64,000 nt of DNA from Stutzerimonas stutzeri TS44 (GCA_000263395.1 AJXE01000006.1:1-64000); one strand, 5' to 3'; positions 35,204 through 45,667 are shown, counted from the stretch's first letter. Numbers and translations are program-made. The notes: generated by a model from the letters alone, not told the origin.

Positions 35204-35887
35204 ATGGTGCTTCATCGCGTACATCACCAGATCCTTCGCAGCCACCACCTGTTCGAGCCGTTGAGCGACGAGCAGATGGACGAGCTGATGAATGCCAGCC
35301 AGTTGCTCAACCTCGACAAGGGCGACAACCTGTTCCTGCAGGGCGAGCCGGCGCATTCGTTCTATTTCGTGATTTCCGGTGCCATCAAGATCTATCGCCT
35401 GACGCCCGACGGCCAGGAGAAGGTCTTCGAAGTCATCGGCAACCGGCAGACCTTCGCCGAAGCCATGATGCTGATGGACACGCCCAACTACGTCGCCTCG
35501 GCGCAGGCGGTCTGCCCGTCGCAGGTCTACCGCTTCTCCAATACGGCCTACATGCGCCTGCTGGAAACCAACCAGCGCCTGGCCTTCGCCCTGCTCGGCA
35601 AGCTCAGCGTGCGCCTGCATCAACGCATCAACGAGATCGAGACGCTGTCGCTGAAGAACGCCACCCACCGCGTGGTGCGTTATCTGCTGACCCAGCTGGC
35701 GCGGGTCAAGGACGGCAGCACCAGCTTCGAGCTGCCGATGGCCAAGCAACTGGTGGCCGGGCACCTGTCGATCCAGCCGGAAACCTTCTCGCGGATCATC
35801 CGCCGGCTGATCGACGAGGAGATCATCACTCAGGAAGGCCGGCAGATCAGCATCCTCGATCGCCAGCGGCTGGAGCAGTTCGAGTGA
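35204..35887 (+). CDS. dnr: DNR, NO-responsive Crp/Fnr regulator of denitrification
   Basis: A 227-residue regulator closely resembling P. aeruginosa DNR as I remember it: VHHQILRSHHLFEPLS, LDKGDNLFLQGEPAHSFYFV, IKIYRLTPDGQEKVFEV, AEAMMLMDTPNYVA, and the HTH VAGHLSIQPETFSRIIRRLI with E-x2-S-R for TTGAT recognition. It lacks FNR cluster cysteines and activates nir, nor and nos promoters in response to NO. The ATG at 35204 is chosen because AGGA stands 9 nt before it; an ATG at 35195 overlaps that site. It corresponds to P. stutzeri DnrD by resemblance. Confidence 0.93.
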   Translation: MVLHRVHHQILRSHHLFEPLSDEQMDELMNASQLLNLDKGDNLFLQGEPAHSFYFVISGAIKIYRLTPDGQEKVFEVIGNRQTFAEAMMLMDTPNYVASAQAVCPSQVYRFSNTAYMRLLETNQRLAFALLGKLSVRLHQRINEIETLSLKNATHRVVRYLLTQLARVKDGSTSFELPMAKQLVAGHLSIQPETFSRIIRRLIDEEIITQEGRQISILDRQRLEQFE

Positions 35888-35946
35888 GCGCACGCGTGCC
35901 AACCGCCCTCGTCCTGCCGCATCCGTAGTTATCAGGAGCATCGACC

Positions 35947-36144
35947 ATGCCCAAATGCCTGTATTGTCAGGAGGACAACCCGCCGTACCAGACCGACTGC
36001 CTGAATTGCGGCATGCCGCTGCCGGCGCGTGCCGACGGTGCCGGCGAGCGGCGCCAGCGGCGCTTCCTGTGGTTCTGCATCACGCTGGCGATCTTCTGCG
36101 CAGTGATGATCGTCTGGCTGCCGCGCGGCAGCATCTTCGGCTGA
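35947..36144 (+). CDS. dnrP: DnrP-type small zinc-ribbon membrane protein
   Basis: A 65-residue protein with an N-terminal zinc ribbon, CLYCQEDNPPYQTDCLNCG (C4, C7, C18, C21), an RRQRR basic stretch and one C-terminal transmembrane helix (FLWFCITLAIFCAVMIVWL). The ATG has AGGAG 6-9 nt upstream. It follows dnr by 59 nt on the same strand and probably shares its transcript. The name DnrP is what I recall for this dnr-linked protein; its function is not established. Confidence 0.75.
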   Translation: MPKCLYCQEDNPPYQTDCLNCGMPLPARADGAGERRQRRFLWFCITLAIFCAVMIVWLPRGSIFG

Positions 36145-36183
36145 AGCCACCCGGCTCGCACGCCGCTTTCTGCAGCACAAACG

Positions 36184-36211
36184 AAAACGCCCCGACTGAG
36201 CGGGGCGTTGC
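36184..36211. terminator. Bidirectional terminator between dnrP and speC
   Basis: AACGCCCCG (36186-36194) pairs with CGGGGCGTT (36201-36209) around a 6-nt loop. The minus-strand tail TTCGTTT and the plus-strand tail TTGCTT both carry some T, and the genes on each side are convergent. Confidence 0.8.
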
Positions 36212-36226
36212 TTCGTAGCATCCGGC

Positions 36227-37390
36227 TTAGATGTAGAAGGCCTTCAGCGGCGGGAAGCCGTTGAATTCCACCGCGCTGTAGCTGGTGGTGTAGGCACCGG
36301 TGGACAGCCAGTACATGCGGTCGCCGATGGCCAGATTCAGTGGCAGGCCGTACTTGTAGTTCTCGTACATGATGTCGGCGCTGTCGCAGGTCGGACCGGC
36401 GATCACCACTTCCTCCACCTCGCCCTTCTTCTCGGTGTAGATGGGGAACTTGATCGACTCGTCCATGGTTTCGATCAGGCCGCTGAACTTGCCCACATCG
36501 ACATACACCCAGCGCTCGACGGCGGTGCGCGACTTGCGCGCCACCAGCACCACTTCGCTGACCAGGATGCCGGCGTTGGCGATCAGCGAACGGCCCGGCT
36601 CGAGGATGATTTCCGGCAGGTCGTCGCCGAAGTCTTCCTTGAGGAAGCGGATGATTTCCTCGGCGTAGGTTTCCAGGCTGTTGGTGCGGGTGATGTAGTT
36701 GGCCGGGAAGCCGCCGCCCATGTTGATCATCTTCAGCTCGATGCCGTCTTCTTCCTTCAGGCGCTCGAAGATCACCTTGACCTTGGCGATGGCGGCGTCC
36801 CACACGGAGATGTCGCGCTGCTGCGAACCGACGTGGAACGACAGGCCGTACGGCACCAGGCCCAGCTGGCGGGCGAGGATCAGGAGGTCCATCGCCATGT
36901 CGGTCTGGCAACCGAACTTGCGCGACAGCGGCCAGTCGGCGGTGGTCGAACCCTCGGTGAGGATGCGCACGTAGACCTTGGAGCCCGGCGCGGCCTTGGC
37001 GATGTTGCGCAGGTCGGCCTCGGAGTCGGTGGCGAACATGCGCACGCCCTTCTCGAAGAAGTAGCGGATGTCCTTGGCCTTCTTGATGGTGTTGCCGTAG
37101 CTGATGCGTTCCGGGCCAACGCCGCGGCTCATCACCTTGTCCAGCTCGTAGATCGAGGCGATGTCGAAGTTCGAGCCCTTGTCGCGCAGCAGATCGATGA
37201 TTTCCACGGCCGGGTTGGCCTTGACCGCGTAGTAGACCTTGGCGAACTCGAACCCGGCGCGCAGGTCGTCATAGGCCTGGCTGATGGTGTTGGTATCGAT
37301 GACGACGAAGGGGGTCTCTTGCTGGTCGGCGAAGGCCTTCATCTTCTGGAAGGTCGCGCGGGGGAAATAGTCTTCGATCTTGACGGTCAT
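36227..37390 (-). CDS. speC: PLP-dependent ornithine/lysine decarboxylase (fold type III)
   Basis: Decarboxylates ornithine (to putrescine) and/or lysine (to cadaverine). The 387-residue protein is of the eukaryotic-type ODC fold. The PLP lysine is in YYAVKANP (about residue 58), the glycine loop in NMGGGFP, the phosphate-binding EPGRS motif, and the C-terminal active-site Cys in GPTCDSADIMYE. The same enzyme type of 387 residues is annotated as speC in P. aeruginosa, as I recall. Substrate preference between ornithine and lysine is not settled by sequence. It is convergent with the dnr unit. Confidence 0.9.
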   Translation of the reverse strand: MTVKIEDYFPRATFQKMKAFADQQETPFVVIDTNTISQAYDDLRAGFEFAKVYYAVKANPAVEIIDLLRDKGSNFDIASIYELDKVMSRGVGPERISYGNTIKKAKDIRYFFEKGVRMFATDSEADLRNIAKAAPGSKVYVRILTEGSTTADWPLSRKFGCQTDMAMDLLILARQLGLVPYGLSFHVGSQQRDISVWDAAIAKVKVIFERLKEEDGIELKMINMGGGFPANYITRTNSLETYAEEIIRFLKEDFGDDLPEIILEPGRSLIANAGILVSEVVLVARKSRTAVERWVYVDVGKFSGLIETMDESIKFPIYTEKKGEVEEVVIAGPTCDSADIMYENYKYGLPLNLAIGDRMYWLSTGAYTTSYSAVEFNGFPPLKAFYI

Positions 37391-37783
37391 GCCTGAACTC
37401 CAAAACGGGAAACGAAAGTCGGATTAGGGACGAAAAACAGAACGCCTGATCAGTTTCCCCACTTTGGTTCGCCTACTTCCCAAGGCATGTCGCCGAGTAT
37501 CGCGGGCGCGATCTCTCGTCGTCAGTACTTGAGCCGGATGGATCGTTGCCAGCATGGACGTTCGGGCGCGAACTTTAGGACCACGGGGGACATAGATCAA
37601 TCAAAAAAACACCCTCGCCGCGCATCCGTTTCCGGCTTGTTCTCGATTCAAAACAAAGCGTCCCAGAAACTGCACAAACAGCGATTTTCCGGCGTCCGGC
37701 GGACCGCAGCCCGAGGCATTTGCCGTTATAATCGCCGCCTTTTCTGACAGACCGACTACTCGTCGACGGGTTCCTTAATTCCG
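37391..37783. other. Divergent promoter region speC/prfC
   Basis: This 393-nt gap separates two divergently read genes. A TATAAT -10 element lies at 37727-37732 on the plus strand, about 50 nt before prfC; no strong -35 is visible. The part next to speC (37391-37640) is lower in GC and holds no ORF or operator I can support. Confidence 0.5.
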
Positions 37784-39367
<1,584 letters not shown>

Positions 39368-39382
39368 GACTTCGCGGATGGC

Positions 39383-39409
39383 GCAGGGCCGCTGCTGAAT
39401 CGGCCCTGC
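39383..39409. terminator. Hairpin between convergent prfC and the DksA-like gene
   Basis: GCAGGGCCG (39383-39391) pairs with CGGCCCTGC (39401-39409), a 9-bp stem with a 9-nt loop. There is no U-tract. Confidence 0.45.
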
Positions 39410-39428
39410 CACTCCAGGTCGCTGCCGT

Positions 39429-39752
39429 TTACTGCGCCTGGTCGGCGCAAGCCAGGCAGAACTCCGCCGCCGGCTTGGCCCGCAGACGCGCCTCGTCGAT
39501 CGGCTCGCCACAGCGCTGGCATTCGCCATAGCGGCCCTGCGCCAGTCGCTGGCGCGCCAGGCCGACCAGACGCAACTCCTCTTCGGCCTCGATCAGCAGG
39601 CTGCGCAGGACATCATCGTTCTGCCGCTCCTGCGCCTGCTCGGCGAAATCCGGGTCGTGAGCCTTCGCCAGATCACGGCGCAACGCCGCGGCACGCTGCA
39701 GGTATTCGCCGGACAGACGTTCGAGCACTTCATGCGGTTCGAATCGGGACAT
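39429..39752 (-). CDS. TraR/DksA-family zinc-finger protein
   Basis: A 107-residue protein with an N-terminal helical hairpin (about 5-70) and a C-terminal C4 zinc finger at Cys78, Cys81, Cys99 and Cys102 (CQRCGEPIDEARLRA, FCLAC). It has all four cysteines, unlike the zinc-independent DksA2 forms. It is shorter than housekeeping DksA (about 150 residues), so it is probably an RNA-polymerase-binding DksA-like paralogue. Its stress role is not known. AGGAGG lies 5-6 nt before the ATG. Confidence 0.85.
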   Translation of the reverse strand: MSRFEPHEVLERLSGEYLQRAAALRRDLAKAHDPDFAEQAQERQNDDVLRSLLIEAEEELRLVGLARQRLAQGRYGECQRCGEPIDEARLRAKPAAEFCLACADQAQ

Positions 39753-39898
39753 GGTTCGCCTCCTGGGTAGTGCTTTGAGTGTGGCCTCTTGCGCGAATCA
39801 CGCACTGATGGCCGTCAATCCCGATGCACCGGCCGGCCCCTTGCGAGCCGGCGACGAGTGGCGGAAGCTAGCCGCCTCCCCCGCAGATCGTGGCCTTC

Positions 39899-40204
39899 AT
39901 GAATATTCCAGCCATCACCCAGCGCCTGCATGCGATCCGCGATCGCAACGCCTGGCAACGCTTTCACAGCCCGAAGAACCTGGTCATGGCCGCCAGCGTG
40001 GAAATGGCCGAGCTGGTGGAAATCTTCCAATGGCTCAGCGAGGACGAATCGCGCCAGCTGCCCGCCGAGCGGCTCGATCACGCCGGCCAGGAAGTCGGCG
40101 ACATCCTCATGTACCTGCTGCTGATGTGCAGCGAGCTGGGCATCGACATGGAGCAGGCACTGCTGAGCAAGCTGGCCGACAACGAGAGGCGCTTTGCCCG
40201 ATGA
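39899..40204 (+). CDS. MazG-like nucleotide pyrophosphohydrolase
   Basis: A 101-residue protein of the MazG/RS21-C6 all-alpha NTP pyrophosphatase superfamily. The family metal-binding helices are visible: NLVMAASVEMAELVEIFQWL (E-x-x-E type) and EVGDILMYLLLMCSELGID (E-x-x-D). It probably hydrolyses non-canonical or damaged dNTPs; dCTP is a common substrate of this subgroup. The ATG at 39899 is preferred to an in-frame one at 39890 on family alignment. It overlaps the start of cmoM by ATGA. Confidence 0.85.
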   Translation: MNIPAITQRLHAIRDRNAWQRFHSPKNLVMAASVEMAELVEIFQWLSEDESRQLPAERLDHAGQEVGDILMYLLLMCSELGIDMEQALLSKLADNERRFAR

Positions 40205-40950
40205 GCGATCGCCACTTCGACGAACTCGCGGCGCGCTTCGCCGAGAAGATCTACGGCGGCGCCAAGGGCGCGATCCGCCTCGCCGTGCTGCAGGCCGATC
40301 TTGCCGAGGTGCTGGCGCGGCGCCCGCTGCGCGTGCTCGACATCGGCGCCGGGCTCGGCCACATGAGCCTCTGGCTGGCGCAGCAGGGGCATGACGTGAC
40401 CCTCGCCGAGCCCGCCGCGCCGATGCTCGACGGTGCACGTGAACGCTTCGCCGAGGCCGGCCAGCGCGCCACCTTCATCCAGGCGCCCTGGCAGGACGTC
40501 GAGGCACGCGTCGATGGCCGCTTCGATCTGGTGATCTGCCACGCGGTACTGGAATGGCTGGCCGAACCGCAGGCGATCCTGCCGGTGCTGCATCGCCTGA
40601 GCGCCGCCGATGGCTGGCTGTCGCTGGCCTTCTACAACCGCGACGCGCTGATCTACCGCAACCTGCTCAAGGGACATTTCAAGAAGCTGCGCGCACAATC
40701 GTTCGCCGGCGAACGGCAGAGCCTGACCCCGCAGCAGCCGCTCGATCCGCGCGAACTGGCGACGCAACTCGCCCCGCTGTGGCAGGTCGAACACAGCAGC
40801 GGCGTGCGCGTGTTCCACGACTACATGCCGCCCGAATTCCAGGCACGCACCGAACCGGCCGCGCTGCTGGAAATGGAGCTGGCCTACCGGCGCCACCCGA
40901 CCTTCGCCGGGCTCGGGCGCTACCTGCACTGGCTGTGCCGGCCGCGCTGA
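40201..40950 (+). CDS. cmoM: CmoM, tRNA 5-carboxymethoxyuridine methyltransferase
   Basis: SAM-dependent enzyme that methylates cmo5U34 in tRNA (formerly SmtA). The 249-residue protein has motif I VLDIGAGLGHMS, a post-I acidic residue in DVTLAEPAAPML, and the segment FDLVICHAVLEWLAEP typical of CmoM, followed by LSLAFYNRDALIYRNLLKGH. The start ATG overlaps the MazG-like stop as ATGA, so the two are coupled. Confidence 0.9.
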   Translation: MSDRHFDELAARFAEKIYGGAKGAIRLAVLQADLAEVLARRPLRVLDIGAGLGHMSLWLAQQGHDVTLAEPAAPMLDGARERFAEAGQRATFIQAPWQDVEARVDGRFDLVICHAVLEWLAEPQAILPVLHRLSAADGWLSLAFYNRDALIYRNLLKGHFKKLRAQSFAGERQSLTPQQPLDPRELATQLAPLWQVEHSSGVRVFHDYMPPEFQARTEPAALLEMELAYRRHPTFAGLGRYLHWLCRPR

Positions 40951-40966
40951 CGGCGAGGAGGTCTTC

Positions 40967-41572
40967 ATGGCACGCACGTTCGCCCGCCTCACCCTCTGCC
41001 TGCTGGCGCTCGGTCTGAGCGCCTGCCAGCACGACAATCCCTACACCGACGCAGCCACGCCGATCCCCGACGCGCCGCCGGCCAGCGCCGCCACCCCCGA
41101 TCGCAGCGTCTATCCGGCCGCGCCCCTGGAGTTTTCCCGCTATCGCACCTGGAGCTGGCGCACCCCACCGGCCGGCACCGGCTCGCTGGCGCCCGAGGAG
41201 TTGCAGGAGATCGTCGCCAGCGCACTCGACCAGCGTGGCCTGCGCCCGGCGCCACCCGACGGCCCGGCCGATCTGCGGATCACCACCAGCGTGCGCAGCG
41301 AAACCCGCCTGCGCCAGGTCTACGACGACTACGGCGGCTACTACGGCCACGGCCGCTACGACAGCGACTACGGCATGTGGGGCCGCGCGCCGCTGGTGCG
41401 GACCTACGAGGAGCGCGTGCTGGTGGTGTATCTCGAACTGTTCGATCCGCAGCGCGCCGCGGTGGTCTGGAGCAACCAGGCACAGGCCCGCCAGGGTGGC
41501 GAGCGCAGCCAGTTGCGCGACGCCCTGCGCGACGCCGTCGACCGCGCACTGGCCGACTATCCACCGAGCTGA
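40967..41572 (+). CDS. DUF4136 lipoprotein (copy 1)
   Basis: A 201-residue lipoprotein. The signal ends in LGLSAC, a lipobox with Cys20. The mature part has the DUF4136 pattern (FSRYRTWSWRTPP, LQEIVASALDQRGLRPA, a Tyr/Gly-rich central loop, ERVLVVYLELFDPQRAAVVW, and a final RDAVDRALADYPP). Members are thought to be outer-membrane proteins of unknown function. A GAGGAGG site precedes the ATG. A paralogue follows 88 nt downstream. Confidence 0.85.
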   Translation: MARTFARLTLCLLALGLSACQHDNPYTDAATPIPDAPPASAATPDRSVYPAAPLEFSRYRTWSWRTPPAGTGSLAPEELQEIVASALDQRGLRPAPPDGPADLRITTSVRSETRLRQVYDDYGGYYGHGRYDSDYGMWGRAPLVRTYEERVLVVYLELFDPQRAAVVWSNQAQARQGGERSQLRDALRDAVDRALADYPPS

Positions 41573-41660
41573 GCCGCGCGCCGGTACTGCACCGAGCATC
41601 CCCGCGCCAACCTGCGCGCGCGGGCATACACTCAGATATATGCCGCATCGGAGACCGCTC

Positions 41661-42221
41661 ATGTACCGCCATCTGCTGCTGATTCCACTGCTGGTGCTGC
41701 TCGTCGCCTGCCAGAGCGCGCCGTTGCAGCGCGACTTCGATCCCGACCGCGACTTCAGCCGCTATCACCACTGGGACTGGAAGGAACCGGCGCTGCAATA
41801 CCGTCCGGATGACCCGCGCATCCGCAGCGACCTCACCGAGCAGCGCGTGCGCAACGCCCTCGCCGAGCAGCTCGAACAGCGCGGGTTGCGCCCGGCCACC
41901 GCGAGCGCGCCGGCGCAGGTGCTGGTGCAGGCCTGGCTGATCGTCGAGCAACGCACGCAGACCTACACCAGCATGTCCGGCGGCGCCTGGGGCGGCCCGT
42001 GGCCCGGTTTCTGGGGCGCGCCGATGTATGCCGATACACGCACCGTGGACTATCAGGTCGGCACGCTGCAGATCGATTTCTACGATGCCGCCGACGGCAA
42101 GCTGGTCTGGCGCGGCAGTACCGAACGGATCCTGCCGCGAAACGCCGGCACACCTGCCGAACGCGAAGGCATGCTGCGCGAAACCGTAGCCCGAGTACTG
42201 GCGCACTATCCGCCGCGCTGA
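41661..42221 (+). CDS. DUF4136 lipoprotein (copy 2)
   Basis: A 186-residue lipoprotein with lipobox LLVAC (Cys17). It has the same DUF4136 architecture as the gene before it: FDPDRDFSRYHHWDWKEP, LAEQLEQRGLRPATA, a Gly/Trp-rich segment (GGAWGGPWPGFWGAP), LQIDFYDAADGKLVW and the ending VARVLAHYPP. GGAG is 8 nt before the ATG at 41661. The shared ending marks it as a tandem paralogue that has diverged strongly. Confidence 0.85.
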   Translation: MYRHLLLIPLLVLLVACQSAPLQRDFDPDRDFSRYHHWDWKEPALQYRPDDPRIRSDLTEQRVRNALAEQLEQRGLRPATASAPAQVLVQAWLIVEQRTQTYTSMSGGAWGGPWPGFWGAPMYADTRTVDYQVGTLQIDFYDAADGKLVWRGSTERILPRNAGTPAEREGMLRETVARVLAHYPPR

Positions 42222-42305
42222 CCTGGCACCGATGGGCAGCGCCGCTGGTCAGGTCGCGCCCGACTGCCCATACTGCCGCGCCTGTTCGTCCGAGGAGAAT
42301 GCCGC

Positions 42306-42755
42306 ATGCCTGCCGTAGCCTGGTGGCTGCTCGCCCTGCCCTTCATCGCCGGCGCCTTCATGCCATTGCAGGCGGGTATCAACGGTCAGCTGGCGCGCCA
42401 GCTGAGCAGCGTGATGGGTGCCGCCCTGCTTTCCTTCGCCGTGGGGACGCTGGCGTTGCTCTGCGTGGTGACGGCGCAGCGCGACCTGCCGGCGCTACAG
42501 ACGCTCAAAGGGCTGAACTGGTGGCACTGGAGCGGCGGCCTGCTGGGCGCGTTCTTCATCGCCACCGCCGCCTTCGCCGCGCCGCGCACCGGCGCGATGC
42601 TGTTCATGGTGCTGGTGCTGGCCGGGCAGTTGTGCATGGCGCTGCTGCTGGACCACTTCGGCTGGGTCGGCTTCCGCCAGATGCCGATCAGTGCCGGCAA
42701 GGTCGCCGGCCTGCTGCTGATCGTCGCCGGCGTCTGGCTGATCCGCCGCGGCTGA
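42306..42755 (+). CDS. DUF606/YdcZ-type DMT superfamily transporter
   Basis: A 149-residue integral membrane protein with five hydrophobic helices and the family segments FIAGAFMPLQAGINGQLARQ, GLLGAFFIATAAFAAPRTG and a final helix VAGLLLIVAGVWLIRR. Members are small half-size drug/metabolite transporters; the substrate is unknown. GAGGAG lies 5-6 nt before the ATG at 42306. Its stop is 7 nt from the stop of the convergent SdiA-regulated-domain gene. Confidence 0.85.
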   Translation: MPAVAWWLLALPFIAGAFMPLQAGINGQLARQLSSVMGAALLSFAVGTLALLCVVTAQRDLPALQTLKGLNWWHWSGGLLGAFFIATAAFAAPRTGAMLFMVLVLAGQLCMALLLDHFGWVGFRQMPISAGKVAGLLLIVAGVWLIRRG

Positions 42756-42761
42756 CGCCGC

Positions 42762-43697
42762 TCAGTCGCGATCGAAGGCGTAGAACAGGTTCGGCTCGCT
42801 GACCAGATAGAGATTGCCGCGATCGTCGAACGTCATGCCTTCGGCCTGCGGCACGCTGCGCTCCAGTCCGGCGAAACCGCTCCACAGCGAGCGGAAGCTG
42901 ACCATCCGCCCTTCGCCATCGAGCTCGAGCATCATCTTTGCCTCGTCGCTGAGCAGCACCAGGTGCCCGGTGCGCTCGTCGAAATGCACCGAAGCCAGGT
43001 CGCTGGCCATGTCCTTGTCCTCGATCCACGCCTCGCGGTCGATGATCTTCAGCGCCATCGTGCCGCCCAGGCTGCGCTTGAGGCCCTGGATTTCGTAGAG
43101 CTTGCGCGGCGAGTGCTCCTTGACGACGAACAGCCGATCGCCCGCGCGATCATAGCCGACGCCTTCGAAGCCGCTGTTGTCCGCTGCATGCAGGCCAAGG
43201 CTGATCGCCTGGTAGTCCGCCCGCTGCAACGTACCGTCCCCGGCCGCCGGCAGCGGCACGATGACCAGCGTCTGGCTGCGCTCCTCGGCCACCACCAGCA
43301 GGTCATCGCCCAGGTAGGTGACACCCTCGACGTCGCTGAACCCCTCGAGCCGGTAGCGGCCCAGCAGACGGCCGTCGGTGCTCAGCGCCAGCAGTTGCTC
43401 GGGATTGTTGACCACCGCCCAGAGCTGATCGCGCTGCTCGTCGTAGGTAAGGCCGGAGAGATTGTTGATCACCCCGGCCACCGGCGCCGCCTCGGTGCGC
43501 ACGCGGTATTCCGGCAGCCAGAGGCTGCGTTCGCTCAACCGGCTTTCGTGCCAGGCGGTGCTCAGGGAAAAGAACAGGCGCTCGTCGAGGTGAAAGACAG
43601 AGGTCGCGTAGGCGCCGCACAGCAGGAACAGGCCTGCCATCCACAACCGTGGGTGCAGCCCGCCCAGCAGGCCCGAGCGTTTGAGAATCGCAGGCAT
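42762..43697 (-). CDS. SdiA-regulated-domain (YjiK-like) beta-propeller protein
   Basis: A 311-residue protein with an N-terminal membrane anchor (about 16-34, LWMAGLFLLCGAYATSVF) and a periplasmic beta-propeller (NNLSGLTYDEQRDQLWAVVN, GFSDVEGVTYLGDDLLVVAE, SGFEGVGYDRAGDRLFVVKE, ASDLASVHFDERTGHLVLLS, AEGMTFDDRGNLYLVSEPN), the pattern of the SdiA-regulated/YjiK family. Function is unknown. The start at 43697 is chosen by the position of the anchor; the upstream extension is not conserved-looking. Confidence 0.8.
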   Translation of the reverse strand: MPAILKRSGLLGGLHPRLWMAGLFLLCGAYATSVFHLDERLFFSLSTAWHESRLSERSLWLPEYRVRTEAAPVAGVINNLSGLTYDEQRDQLWAVVNNPEQLLALSTDGRLLGRYRLEGFSDVEGVTYLGDDLLVVAEERSQTLVIVPLPAAGDGTLQRADYQAISLGLHAADNSGFEGVGYDRAGDRLFVVKEHSPRKLYEIQGLKRSLGGTMALKIIDREAWIEDKDMASDLASVHFDERTGHLVLLSDEAKMMLELDGEGRMVSFRSLWSGFAGLERSVPQAEGMTFDDRGNLYLVSEPNLFYAFDRD

Positions 43698-43937
43698 CGT
43701 TTGGCTCTCGTTGATGTTCTGCCCGCACCCTGCGGCAAAACCGTTGCAATTGGATGACGCTGACAACACGTCCCGATCACCGACACGAATAGCCAAGCCA
43801 GCGTCCGACTGCCCTCGCCGCTCGTGGTTCCGTCCCGCACCGTTTAAGCTGGCGGAACTCGCCGGCCGTCTCGACGGCCAAAGCGGGGTCGGCGGCCGGC
43901 ATGGCACGCCGCCATTTCAACGGAGCGGGAGAGCAGC

Positions 43938-44231
43938 ATGCGGGTGGAAGGCGTTTTCGAATGGCTGGGCCAGGCCCTCGGAACGGTGATTCGTTACATC
44001 GTCGAGGCGCTCGGCGGCTTCTTCGGATTCTTCGTCAGGGCCGGTCACGATTTCCTCGAAGGACTGTCCCGCACGTTGGGCATGAACCACTCGCTGCTCA
44101 GCCTGGCGGCGCTGGTGATCGGCTTGCTGTTGCTCGCCGCAGCGGTGCGCGCATTCTTTCGCCGCGCCTTCATCAGCGGGCTGGTCTGGCTGTTCCTCGG
44201 CCTGTGGCTGTTGAGCTGGCTGATCAGTTGA
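43938..44231 (+). CDS. Small two-span membrane protein
   Basis: A 97-residue protein with an amphipathic N-terminal part (LGTVIRYIVEALGGFFGFFV) and two hydrophobic helices at about 53-70 and 78-96. GGGAGAG lies before the ATG. It is 67 nt upstream of the MATE transporter on the same strand. I do not recognise the family. Confidence 0.65.
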   Translation: MRVEGVFEWLGQALGTVIRYIVEALGGFFGFFVRAGHDFLEGLSRTLGMNHSLLSLAALVIGLLLLAAAVRAFFRRAFISGLVWLFLGLWLLSWLIS

Positions 44232-44298
44232 GTCCCGGCGCAGCTGCGTTCGACGCCCGCGGCACGTATAGTTCCGCGCCGTTCTGGAGTTCCCCCTG

Positions 44299-45666
44299 AT
44301 GTCCCGGCTGCTCGCTGCCTGGCGCCATGCGCCGACTCATCGCCGAGTCTGGAGCCTGTCCGCGCCAATGATCCTGTCCAACCTCTCCGTGCCGTTGGTC
44401 ACGTTGGTGGACAGCGCGGTGGTCGGTCACCTGCCGCACGCGCATCAGCTGGCCGCGGTCGCCGTCGGCGGCAGTCTGTATACGCTGCTGGTCTGGCTGA
44501 TGGGCTTTCTGCGCATGGGCACCACCGGCTTCGCCGCGCAAGCCAGCGGCCGGCGCGATGGCAGCGCGCTGCGCCAGGTACTGCTGCAGGGACTGCTGCT
44601 GGCGCTGGGCTTCGGACTGTTGCTCGGGGGGCTGGCGGTGCCGCTCAAGGGTCTGGCGCTGCAGCTGATGCAACCGTCGGCGGAGCTCGACGCGCTGACC
44701 CGCGATTACTTCCATACCCGCCTGTTCGGCCTGCCGGCCGCGCTGGCCAGCTATGCGCTGATCGGCTGGCTGCTCGGCACGCAGAACGCGCGCGGGCCGC
44801 TGGCGATCCTGCTCACCACCAACCTGCTCAACGTCGCGCTGGACCTGTGGTTCGTGCTCGGTCTGGAATGGGGTGTGCTCGGCGCCGCGCGCGCCTCGGT
44901 GATCGCCGAATGGAGCGGCGCGCTGCTCGGTCTGACGCTGGCGGCACGGACGCTGCGCCGCCAGCCGGGGCAGATCGATTTCGCGCAGTTGCACCGCTGG
45001 GCCAGCTGGCGACCGCTGATGGCCGTCAACCGCGACATCTTCCTGCGCTCGCTGGCCCTGCAGCTGGTGTTCTTTCTGGTGACGGTGCAGGGCACACGTC
45101 TGGGCGACGCCACCGTCGCGGCCAATGCGCTGCTGCTCAACGGCCTGCTGCTCACCGCCCATGCGCTGGACGGTCTGACACATGCCGTGGAAGCGCTCTG
45201 CGGCCACGCCATCGGCGCGCGCGACCGCCTCGCGCTGCGCCGGGTGCTGGTGGTCGCCGGCGGCTGGTCGCTGCTGGCCAGCCTCGCCTTCGCGCTGTTC
45301 TTCCTGCTCGGCGGCAAGCTGTTCATCGGCCTGCAGACCGATATCGCCGAGGTGCGCCAGCTGGCCTGGAGCTACCTGCCCTATCTCGCCGCGCTGCCGC
45401 TGATCGCCGTCTGGAGCTATCTGCTCGATGGTCTGTTCATCGGTGCCACCCGCGCCCGCGAGATGCGCGACAGCATGCTGCTCGCCGTCGCGCTCAGCCT
45501 GCCGCTGGGCTGGTTGCTGCAGGGACTGGGCAATCACGGATTGTGGCTGGCGTTCCTCTGCTTCATGCTGCTGCGCGGAGTCTGTCTCGGCGGGCTGGCG
45601 TGGCGCCTGCAGGCGCGCCAGGCGTGGTTCGCACCGACTCACGGCACCCCTGCCAAAGGACACTGA
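44299..45666 (+). CDS. MATE-family efflux transporter (DinF type)
   Basis: A 455-residue protein with 12 predicted helices in two halves. The N-terminal signature (PMILSNLSVPLVTLVDSAVV, GHLPHAHQLAAVAVG) and the second half segment (FVTVQGTRLGDATVAANALL region) fit the DinF subgroup. It would export cationic drugs or metabolites in exchange for sodium or protons. GGAG lies 9 nt before the ATG. A DUF2214 gene starts 1 nt after its stop. Confidence 0.9.
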   Translation: MSRLLAAWRHAPTHRRVWSLSAPMILSNLSVPLVTLVDSAVVGHLPHAHQLAAVAVGGSLYTLLVWLMGFLRMGTTGFAAQASGRRDGSALRQVLLQGLLLALGFGLLLGGLAVPLKGLALQLMQPSAELDALTRDYFHTRLFGLPAALASYALIGWLLGTQNARGPLAILLTTNLLNVALDLWFVLGLEWGVLGAARASVIAEWSGALLGLTLAARTLRRQPGQIDFAQLHRWASWRPLMAVNRDIFLRSLALQLVFFLVTVQGTRLGDATVAANALLLNGLLLTAHALDGLTHAVEALCGHAIGARDRLALRRVLVVAGGWSLLASLAFALFFLLGGKLFIGLQTDIAEVRQLAWSYLPYLAALPLIAVWSYLLDGLFIGATRAREMRDSMLLAVALSLPLGWLLQGLGNHGLWLAFLCFMLLRGVCLGGLAWRLQARQAWFAPTHGTPAKGH

Positions 45667-45667
45667 C

